Origin: Thermoplasmata archaeon | Lineage (GTDB): Archaea > Thermoplasmatota > Thermoplasmata > Lutacidiplasmatales > UBA184 | Assembly: GCA_022750195.1 (NCBI GenBank) | Contig: JAKIWE010000005.1 | Location: 35,531-99,530 of the forward strand | Reading direction: 5' to 3' | Length of the DNA: 64,000 nucleotides | Shown here: positions 58,673 to 64,000 of the stretch, one piece after another | Numbering within the stretch: the stretch's first letter is position 1 | How the letters are laid out: every line of letters begins with the position of its first letter | Made by a program: the position numbers and the translations under genes | Notes under the pieces: generated by a model | What the model saw: the letters and a program-made list of their open reading frames with translations, nothing else | Told to the model about the DNA's origin: nothing | Databases searched by the model: none

Positions 58673-58746
58673 CGGGCCCGCCGGGATTCGAACCCGGGTT
58701 CGAGGCTCCGGAGGCCTCTGTGATGTCCAAGCTATACTACGGGCCC
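58673..58746 (-). tRNA. tRNA-Arg(CCG)
   Basis: 74 bases. Acceptor GGGCCCG/CGGGCCC with discriminator G. Anticodon arm GAGGC-CTCCGGA-GCCTC gives anticodon CCG (Arg). T arm CCGGG-TTCGAAT-CCCGG is perfect. The D-stem (GTAT with TCAC) pairs weakly, with only two good pairs. No CCA is encoded. The 3' 18 bases recur at 56795-56812. Confidence 0.88.
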
Positions 58747-58900
58747 ACGCGAGACGGCGTGGGACCAACGGCGGGCCTCTATGGTCTTTTCGGCGCTCGG
58801 TCGACGATCTTCGGGGCATCCAACGGTTGAGGTCGCACGTTGCGCCGGACGCACCCGCGTTGCCCGAGGACTTATTTCCACGACCGCGCTCGCCCCGCCG

Positions 58901-59557
58901 ATGACGTCGATCCGTGAGTTGGACGCGATCATTCGGTCCCGCCACCTGCTGAAGCACCCGTTCTACGAGGCGTGGTCGCACGGCCGGGTGTCGATGGACA
59001 CCCTGCGCTCGTACGCCGGACAGTACTTCCAGTTCGAGTCGAACTTCCCCCGGTACGTCGGGGGCGTCTACGCGCGGCTGCCGAATCCGGGCGACCGGCG
59101 GGTCCTGCTGGAGAACCTCGTCGACGAGGAGGGGCGCTCTCCTACTCACCCGGAGCTCTGGCTCCAGTTCGCCAAGGGCCTCGGCCTCGGGGCCGAGGTG
59201 ATCCGGCGGGCCCCGATCGGACCCGCCACCGACCGGCTGCTCCGTGAGTACGAACGGTCCACGCTTCGCGGGTCGGCGGCCCGCGGGCTGGGGGCCCTCT
59301 ACGCTTACGAATCGATCTTCCCGGAGGTCGCGGCCGAGAAGTCCCGCGGGCTCCGCGAGGAGTACGGGCTCACCGACGCGGGCGCCCACGAGTTCTTCCG
59401 GGTCCACACGCTCGCCGACGTCGAGCACGCGAAAGCGGAGCGGTCGATCCTCCAACGCGAGCTCGCACGGTCACCGACCGCCGGCGACGACGCCCGCCGT
59501 GGGGTCGAGGGATCGGTAGCCGCCTGGTGGCGGTTCCTCAGTTCGTTCCCGGCTTAG
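58901..59557 (+). CDS. CADD/PqqC-like haem-oxygenase-fold protein, candidate self-sacrificing p-aminobenzoate synthase
   Basis: 218 residues, all-helical TenA/PqqC-like fold. A full diiron ligand set is visible: E76, H83, E137, and H169-x3-D173-x2-H176 (HTLADVEH). Each sits exactly five residues before the corresponding ligand I recall for Chlamydia CADD (E81, H88, E142, H174, D178, H181). Tyr22, Tyr136 and Lys147 are also at the -5 positions of CADD Tyr27, Tyr141 and Lys152, which are reported to be consumed in making p-aminobenzoate. This favours a CADD-type enzyme over thiaminase TenA. ATG 58901 is the natural start. Its 3' end overlaps the convergent rps27ae stop by 20 bases. Confidence 0.75.
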   Translation: MTSIRELDAIIRSRHLLKHPFYEAWSHGRVSMDTLRSYAGQYFQFESNFPRYVGGVYARLPNPGDRRVLLENLVDEEGRSPTHPELWLQFAKGLGLGAEVIRRAPIGPATDRLLREYERSTLRGSAARGLGALYAYESIFPEVAAEKSRGLREEYGLTDAGAHEFFRVHTLADVEHAKAERSILQRELARSPTAGDDARRGVEGSVAAWWRFLSSFPA

Positions 59558-59822
59558 GGGCGGGCGGCTTCGGGGCCTGGGCGGCCGCCGCAGGGGCCGG
59601 CGGTTTCGGTGCCTTCGCCTTGACGGGCGGTTTGGCCGCGGGGACGGGCGCAGCGGCCTTCGGCTCCGAGGCCCGGACTTCGGAGTAACCGCACTTCCCG
59701 CAGGAGCGCCGGTTGTCGTGCTCCGCGAGGAACGTACCCGGTCCGCACTTGGGGCAGAACTTGTGGGTGCGTGTGAGGGCGTCGCCCTTTACGCTGTAGA
59801 GACCGACGCGCGCCTTCGCCAT
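59538..59822 (-). CDS. rps27ae: Ribosomal protein S27ae (eS31) with Ala/Pro/Lys-rich tail
   Basis: 94 residues. The core (about 1-50) has the zinc ribbon C23-x2-C26...C41-x2-C44 (FCPKCGPGTFLAEH; SCGKCGYSE). Archaeal S27ae is usually about 50-65 residues, so the 44-residue C-terminal extension (repeated Lys-Ala-Pro units) is unusual. It is the last gene of the rpoE1-spt4-DUF359-rps24e-rps27ae cluster, 4 bases after rps24e. Confidence 0.93.
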   Translation of the reverse strand: MAKARVGLYSVKGDALTRTHKFCPKCGPGTFLAEHDNRRSCGKCGYSEVRASEPKAAAPVPAAKPPVKAKAPKPPAPAAAAQAPKPPAPKPGTN

Positions 59823-59826
59823 GCGC

Positions 59827-60201
59827 TCACGCCTTCGATTCGGCTGGCGGTGCGGCGGCGGGGGGTGCGGCCGGAGCGGGCGCCTCGGCCGCGGGGGCGG
59901 CCGGGCCCTTGACAGGTTTTTCTTTCAGCCCGTTGCGGATCAGGATGTGCGAGCGCACGACGGCCTTGAGCGCCTCGGTCGTTTCGTACGCGGCCGCGAC
60001 CCCTTCGCTGCGCGCGATGCCGAACCGAGCGCGGACCCGCTCGATCACGACGCGGTCCTTCGGGACCTTGACGAGCTTGGCGACTTCGCTCCGCAACGCG
60101 TCGCGCTGCGGGGTCGCCGCCTCGGCGTGGCTCACGGAAAAACGGTACTCGGTCCGCTTGAGCAACGGGTTCGGACGGGTCTCGACGATCTCAACTTCCA
60201 A
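59827..60201 (-). CDS. rps24e: Ribosomal protein S24e (eS24) with Ala/Pro-rich tail
   Basis: 124 residues from a TTG at 60201, preceded by GGAGGG 6 bases upstream. The sequence from there (MEVEIVETRPNPLLKRTEYR) starts exactly as S24e proteins do. The longer frame from 60291 overlaps the upstream gene and is rejected. The core ends near residue 98; a Pro/Ala tail of about 26 residues follows. It overlaps the dephospho-CoA kinase stop by 11 bases. Confidence 0.9.
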   Translation of the reverse strand: MEVEIVETRPNPLLKRTEYRFSVSHAEAATPQRDALRSEVAKLVKVPKDRVVIERVRARFGIARSEGVAAAYETTEALKAVVRSHILIRNGLKEKPVKGPAAPAAEAPAPAAPPAAAPPAESKA

Positions 60202-60724
60202 GGTCGACCCTCCGACGTTCCATCCGCTCGATGAGTTCGCGTACGTTGGCCTGGGCGGCGGCGTCGACCGCCACAAAGGAGGCCCCCGCACCCGGGATAC
60301 CGTATATAACGGTGGCCCCGGACGGCATCGATTCTACGAGGGCGAGGGCCGCCAGATCCTCTTCGCCGTCGACCACGACCAGGCCCCCACCGGCCTGGAC
60401 CATCTCGCGCACCGCGCGCCGAAGCCCCTCGGTCAGCATGCCGGCGGGGTTGCGCACCCGTGTGACCCGTCGGGCCGCCAGGGGCCGGAACACCGCGGGA
60501 TCGACGGGGTCGTTCCGCTGGGTCTTGTAATCGACCACCCCGACGAGGGGCAGACGGCCGACCTCGATCGCCTGGGCGGTGACCTTGTCCCCGCACGTCG
60601 CGAAGCTGGTCAGCCGGCTCATCCGCCGACCCACCTCGGCCCCGGAGTACACGGGCCCGTACCGGGCCGAGAACAGCGAGCGCTGGGAATCGGGGACGAC
60701 CCAAGCGGTCTGCTCACTTGACAC
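60191..60724 (-). CDS. GTP-dependent dephospho-CoA kinase (DUF359)
   Basis: 177 residues, matching the DUF359 family that phosphorylates dephospho-CoA to CoA using GTP in archaea. Visible landmarks are TCGDKV (43-48), VVDYKTQR (63-70), VVVDGEEDLAALALV (about 115-129) and YGIPGAG (about 139-145). The gene lies between spt4 and rps24e, the conserved archaeal location. It overlaps both neighbours. Confidence 0.92.
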   Translation of the reverse strand: MSSEQTAWVVPDSQRSLFSARYGPVYSGAEVGRRMSRLTSFATCGDKVTAQAIEVGRLPLVGVVDYKTQRNDPVDPAVFRPLAARRVTRVRNPAGMLTEGLRRAVREMVQAGGGLVVVDGEEDLAALALVESMPSGATVIYGIPGAGASFVAVDAAAQANVRELIERMERRRVDLGS

Positions 60725-60899
60725 GGAGAGCGTACCGACCGCTCGCGTGGATTCCGATCTTCCGAGCGATCTCGGACTTCTCGGGGTCGATCACGATCAG
60801 GTATCCCTGCCACTCGCGGGAGACCTCCCCGTTGCACCGGGGGCACTTGTTCGCCTCGGTGATCGTGTTGCAGGTCTTGCACGCCTTGAGACTGATCAT
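60714..60899 (-). CDS. spt4: Transcription elongation factor Spt4 (RpoE2)
   Basis: 61 residues from the ATG at 60899, the usual length. Zinc ribbon C7-x2-C10...C19-x2-C22 (KACKTCNTITEANKCPRC) and WQGYLIVIDPEKSEIARKIG are diagnostic. It pairs with Spt5 to increase processivity of RNA polymerase. The start overlaps the rpoE1 stop (ATGA). The longer frame upstream runs through rpoE1 and is a shadow. Confidence 0.94.
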   Translation of the reverse strand: MISLKACKTCNTITEANKCPRCNGEVSREWQGYLIVIDPEKSEIARKIGIHASGRYALRVK

Positions 60900-61537
60900 G
60901 AGGCGGTCTTCGTCGCCGCCGGCGCAGCCTTCGGGGCCGCGGCCTTGGGCGCCTCCTTCTTGACCGGCTTCTTGCCGGACTTGTCGTCGGCTTTCTTGTG
61001 AGCCTCCTGGATCCACTCCAGGCGGCCGAGTCCAGGTTGACGCATCGTGAGGCCGATCCGGCTGTCGCGGGGCGAGATCTCCGACAGCGAGAGCGAGACG
61101 ATTCGGGCGCGGACCTTGTAGCCGACCTTGAGGTCCTTCTTCGTCTCGATCCCGACGAGCCGCTGGTTGTGCTCGTCGATGTTCACCCGGTCGTCCATGA
61201 TCTGGGAGACGTGGAGCAGGCCATCGAGCGGCCCGAACCGGACGAACGCGCCGAACTTGCGGACCTCGACGACCGCGCCCTCGACGACCTCCTGGATCTC
61301 CGGTCGGAACAGGAGCGCCTTGTACTCGACCTCCTGGTACACGCCGCCGTCGCCGTGAATGATGTGCCCCTCGCCGAGGGGGGTGACGTCCTTGATCATG
61401 ACCGTCAGGTTCTGGCCGTCCACGAGCTTGCCCTCGAACTGCTGCTGCGCGAGCTCGGTGAGCACCGTCTCGATGGTGGGGCCGAGTCGTTCCGGGGGAA
61501 TGCGGACGACGTCGCGTCGGAGGTCCAGATAATACAT
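60896..61537 (-). CDS. rpoE1: DNA-directed RNA polymerase subunit E' (Rpo7)
   Basis: 213 residues from ATG 61537 (MYYLDLRRDVVRIPPERLGP). The N-terminal RNP-like domain and the S1 domain (EGAVVEVRKFGAFVRFGPLD, GLLHVSQIMDDRVNID, about 82-165) are intact. Rpo7 with Rpo4 forms the stalk that binds emerging RNA. The end carries a Lys/Ala/Pro tail of about 30 residues not typical of the family. Upstream residues in the open frame (to 61753) are rejected because the conserved start and a TATA box fix this ATG. Confidence 0.94.
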   Translation of the reverse strand: MYYLDLRRDVVRIPPERLGPTIETVLTELAQQQFEGKLVDGQNLTVMIKDVTPLGEGHIIHGDGGVYQEVEYKALLFRPEIQEVVEGAVVEVRKFGAFVRFGPLDGLLHVSQIMDDRVNIDEHNQRLVGIETKKDLKVGYKVRARIVSLSLSEISPRDSRIGLTMRQPGLGRLEWIQEAHKKADDKSGKKPVKKEAPKAAAPKAAPAATKTAS

Positions 61538-61558
61538 GTGCGCCGCGCGAGCTGGGTC

Positions 61559-61571
61559 TGCTATAAGATAA
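61559..61571. promoter_or_regulatory. TATA region between rpoE1 and a divergent membrane-protein gene
   Basis: CTATAAGATAATT on the + strand (AATTATCTTATAG on the minus strand) is centred about 28 bases upstream of the rpoE1 ATG and about 60 bases upstream of the divergent ATG at 61626. It could serve both directions. The rpoE1 transcript would be nearly leaderless. Confidence 0.55.
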
Positions 61572-61625
61572 TTGCGCGAGACGCTAGGAGCGGCCGGGAG
61601 CGATTCGTCCGAGCGAGCCGGAGCC

Positions 61626-62300
61626 ATGTCGGAAGGGCGACCAAGCGACCGCGGTACTCCCGTCCCGGCCGATCCCGCTTCGACCCCAGTGACCCCCTCC
61701 CCAGCGCAGCCGCTCATCGGCAGGCTGGCGGCGGGTTGGTGGAAGTTCCTCATGAACCCGTACCACTACCTCGTTCTGCCTCTGCTCGCGCTGTTTGCGG
61801 TCTTCCCTTCGTTCCTCGCCGAAATGCTTCGGAACGGCACGTGGAACTCGCCGTTCGACTACTCGAGCGCCGTGTACCCGGTGACCTACGTCACCGCCGT
61901 CGCGGTGTTCCTTGGGCTTCTCTGGATGGCGCGAACGCGCTTTGGATGGTGGCTCGGGGCGTTCTACTCGCTGGGATGCGTGTTCGGATCCGTGGGCCTC
62001 TTCGAGCTCGTGTTCGACGAATTCTTCCCGAACACGCTCTACCTGCTCAAGCTGGCGATGTTCACATTCGTCCTCTTCGGACTCGCCTCGTTCCGGAGCT
62101 GGCGGTTCCACGCGGTCTGGCTGCTCCTCGTGATCGTGTGGGTCACCCTCTTCTTTGCTTGGGTGTTCATCAACCCTACCCTCCCACCCGTTCGGGCCGC
62201 TACCGTCCCCTTCGCGTTCAACGCGATCACGAAGGTCGTGGCGTTCGGCGTCTTCTCCCTCCCGTTCGCCCTAGGACTGCGTCGACGTCCTCCCCTGTAA
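61626..62300 (+). CDS. Polytopic membrane protein of unknown function
   Basis: 224 residues from ATG 61626. A Pro/Ser-rich cytoplasmic N terminus is followed by about six transmembrane helices: HYLVLPLLALFAVFPSFL, YPVTYVTAVAVFLGLLWM, WLGAFYSLGCVFGSVGLFEL, KLAMFTFVLFGLASF, AVWLLLVIVWVTLFFAWVFI and AITKVVAFGVFSLPFALG. Charged residues within the membrane are few. No family recognised. It is divergent from rpoE1. Confidence 0.7.
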   Translation: MSEGRPSDRGTPVPADPASTPVTPSPAQPLIGRLAAGWWKFLMNPYHYLVLPLLALFAVFPSFLAEMLRNGTWNSPFDYSSAVYPVTYVTAVAVFLGLLWMARTRFGWWLGAFYSLGCVFGSVGLFELVFDEFFPNTLYLLKLAMFTFVLFGLASFRSWRFHAVWLLLVIVWVTLFFAWVFINPTLPPVRAATVPFAFNAITKVVAFGVFSLPFALGLRRRPPL

Positions 62301-62442
62301 GTCCGACGGGCCCTGCCTCGTCGCCGACCTCCACGCCACCGCAGGACGGAGGTCTCAGAGAGTTCAGCGAAGGGCGTGAGGGCGCCGCCACCGGGCCGGG
62401 GAACCGTCTAAGGGCCGGACCCCTTCCGCCTTCGGGGGCCCG

Positions 62443-62988
62443 GTGAGCGTCCGAACGATTCGTGGGACGCTAGCGACCCCCGGAGTGCGGAGTGGGCTCT
62501 CGAGCCTGCTTGCCGGGACCAAACTGTGCGCCGTCGCTTCGGTGGCCCCTGACGGTGGAGCGCACATCAACACCGCCTACTTCGCGGTAAGCGCGGACCT
62601 CGCGTTCTACTTCTTTTCCTACCCTACCTCTCGCCACGCGCGGTTTGTTCGACGGAACCCTCGGACGGCCGTAGCGATCTACGACTCGCGGCAGGTCTGG
62701 GGGAGGCCCGATCGGGGGGTCCAACTGTTCGGAACGACGCGACAGCTCTCGGGCGAAGCGGCGAAGCGTGCGGCGCGCGTGTACGCGCGTCGATTTCGCG
62801 GCTTTCGAGGCTGGGTTCGATCAGCCTCGGCGGCCGAGGGGGCCTTCCGACTCGTACCGTTCGGCTTCACGCCCCGCGCGCTGACGCTGTTCGATGAGCG
62901 CCGTTTCGGGAGTGGTGTGTTCGTGAACGTCCGGATTCCCCGACGCAAGCGACGGGCGTCGTCCCCTCGGCGTCGCGCGCGGTCGTAG
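62443..62988 (+). CDS. Pyridoxamine 5'-phosphate oxidase-like FMN-binding split-barrel protein
   Basis: 181 residues, GTG start. LLAGTKLCAVASVAPDGGAH, TAYFAVSADLAFYFFSYPTS and RHARFVRRNPRTAVAIYD follow the split beta-barrel pattern of PNPOx-like proteins that bind FMN or F420. The C-terminal tail is very basic. Substrate unknown. The 142 bases before it contain no gene. Confidence 0.7.
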   Translation: MSVRTIRGTLATPGVRSGLSSLLAGTKLCAVASVAPDGGAHINTAYFAVSADLAFYFFSYPTSRHARFVRRNPRTAVAIYDSRQVWGRPDRGVQLFGTTRQLSGEAAKRAARVYARRFRGFRGWVRSASAAEGAFRLVPFGFTPRALTLFDERRFGSGVFVNVRIPRRKRRASSPRRRARS

Positions 62989-63012
62989 CCAGCGCGCGGT
63001 CGGGCGGACCGC

Positions 63013-64000
63013 TCAGCGGCTGGGCGGCCCCAGCCCGAGCGTCTTGTCCGTGATCGCCATCGAAGTGGCGGCGTCGGGAGCCAGGTTGAACATCGCGCGG
63101 ATCGCGTCGATATTTTCGGGAACGACGATCGACTCCTGGTGGATCGCTTGGAAGAAGTAGAGGTCCGGGCCATCGAGTCGGAGCCCGTTGGCCCACAGGA
63201 CGTTCTCCATCATGTCCGGGATCCCCCGATCCCGGGCGAACTCCATCACTTGCGGGGTCCCGTCGACCTTCTCCCAGGGCGAGAAGATGTGAAAGCGTCG
63301 GGTCCCGCGGAAGGCGTCGAGCACCGGGGCCGCGTCGGAAGGCGGACGGGTCAGGCGCGCGTGGTTCACATGCACGTGCATGAGCGTGGTCGGAACGACC
63401 ACCGCGGTCGTCGTGATCGCCAGGTCCGGGAAGATCGTCCGGACATCGGGCCCGTGGTGGGAGGGGAGTGTGAAGGTCGGCAGGATGCCGTTGATCGGCC
63501 CCCGCTGGGTCTCCGACGGGTCCGCCGCGCGGCGGATCAGCGTCACGTCCCAGCGGTCCACGCCAAACCCTTTCGTGAGCACGGAGGCGGCGCGGGCGAT
63601 CCCCGTGGTATTGCACGAGACCACGCGCACCCTCTGTTTGCCGAGGGCTTGGGCGTAGTTCGCGAGCGCGTTGAACGAAACCTCGGCGACCTCGGCCTTT
63701 TCCCCGCCTTGGAAGATCGCCCGCACGCCCGCCGCCTGGTACCGGCCCGCGTTCTCCTTGCCGACCTTGTCCGGGGCCGCGTCCACCACGACATCCGACG
63801 CGCGCACCATCTCCTCGACGGTCCCCGCGACCGGCAGGCCCGCCGCCTCGAACGCGTCGCGGCTCCCGCCGCCGGCCACGTAGAGCGGGTAGCCGTGCGC
63901 GATCGCCCGTTGGGCGTCGAAACTCGGCCGGGTCTTCGCCACCCCGACCAACGTCATGTCGGGCTGACGGGCGACGGCGTCGGCGACCCGCTTGCCGATC
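63013..64000 (-). CDS. gap: Type II (archaeal) glyceraldehyde-3-phosphate dehydrogenase, 5' end outside window
   Basis: About 329 residues visible; the reading frame continues through the right edge with IGKRVADAVARQPDM, the end of the NAD(P)-binding loop G-x-G-T-I-G-K. The catalytic cysteine is in VVSCNTTGIARAA. TKGFGVDRWDVTLIRRAADP and the downstream histidine-containing segments (LMHVHVNHARL) are typical of the archaeal enzyme, distinct from bacterial GAPDH. The internal ATG at 63957 is not the true start. The enzyme acts in gluconeogenesis/glycolysis. Confidence 0.92.
   Translation of the reverse strand, partial: IGKRVADAVARQPDMTLVGVAKTRPSFDAQRAIAHGYPLYVAGGGSRDAFEAAGLPVAGTVEEMVRASDVVVDAAPDKVGKENAGRYQAAGVRAIFQGGEKAEVAEVSFNALANYAQALGKQRVRVVSCNTTGIARAASVLTKGFGVDRWDVTLIRRAADPSETQRGPINGILPTFTLPSHHGPDVRTIFPDLAITTTAVVVPTTLMHVHVNHARLTRPPSDAAPVLDAFRGTRRFHIFSPWEKVDGTPQVMEFARDRGIPDMMENVLWANGLRLDGPDLYFFQAIHQESIVVPENIDAIRAMFNLAPDAATSMAITDKTLGLGPPSR

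Larger units (their letters stand above)
56795..58690. mobile_element. Candidate 1.9-kb mini-island between tRNA-Arg 3'-end repeats
   Basis: The direct repeat 56795-56812 / 58673-58690 brackets an alpha/alpha-toroid protein gene and a vapBC pair. The intact tRNA is at one end and the partial copy at the other, the arrangement left by integrases that use tRNA 3' ends. No integrase lies inside, so this would be a trans-mobilised or decayed element. The repeat is short enough that chance or a tRNA remnant remains possible. Confidence 0.4.

Noticed and set aside
1..64000. CRISPR array, reverse transcriptase, insertion-sequence transposase or rRNA genes
   Set aside because: No regularly spaced direct repeats, RT motif, DDE transposase or rRNA sequence was seen in this window.

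Overview
This is an archaeal chromosome segment of high GC content, most likely from a Thermoplasmatota-type lineage. The assignment to Archaea is firm. It rests on the gene order rpoE1 - spt4 - dephospho-CoA kinase (DUF359) - rps24e - rps27ae, an archaeal type II glyceraldehyde-3-phosphate dehydrogenase, TATA boxes close to start codons, an HTH_10 (bacterio-opsin activator type) regulator, and a tRNA with a bulge-helix-bulge intron. The finer placement is inference from the abundant Kelch/PKD surface proteins.

Layout. (1) 1-12.7 kb: a tightly packed defence-like operon on the + strand. It holds the tail of an unknown gene, a giant sacsin/HSP90-type ATPase with zinc/HNH-like ends, a giant DrmA/DruE-like helicase fused to a DUF1998-like region and a C-terminal PLD half-domain, a D12-class adenine methylase and a small PD-(D/E)XK-like protein. 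This is the best candidate here for an undescribed system. (2) 12.8-14.0 kb: a small protein and an NYN-LOTUS nuclease. (3) 14.25-30.95 kb: an accessory block that looks like an integrated virus or plasmid. Its rightward half is a virion-like module of signal-peptide proteins, small membrane proteins and a P-loop ATPase. Then come a winged-helix regulator, a HEPN AbiV protein facing an OLD-family ATPase/nuclease, and a leftward chain of genes coupled by 4-bp overlaps (a zinc protein and two unknowns, two paralogous DNA methyltransferases and a serine recombinase). It ends beside a tRNA-Met(CAT). (4) 31.0-56.4 kb: chromosomal genes. These are a tRNA-Asn with a 34-nt intron in the T-loop, a membrane-bound PKD-sensor transcription factor, four very large Kelch/PKD or Kelch/Ig-like cell-surface proteins, a secreted protein, a SAM methyltransferase, an MFS permease, an HTH_10 regulator and two RecA/KaiC-like proteins. 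(5) 56.8-58.7 kb: a 1.9-kb mini-island bounded by an 18-bp copy of the 3' end of tRNA-Arg(CCG) and by the tRNA itself, carrying an alpha/alpha-toroid protein and a vapBC pair. (6) 58.9-64 kb: housekeeping genes, including a CADD-like candidate p-aminobenzoate synthase, the RNA-polymerase/ribosomal operon, an FMN-binding protein and a partial GAPDH at the right edge.

How they fit together: the left 31 kb is dominated by conflict and mobile functions (restriction-like operon, AbiV, OLD, solitary methylases, recombinase). The centre is a cell-envelope locus whose large secreted proteins are interleaved with transcription factors that could regulate them. Large antisense reading frames over the GC-rich Kelch genes were treated as shadows.
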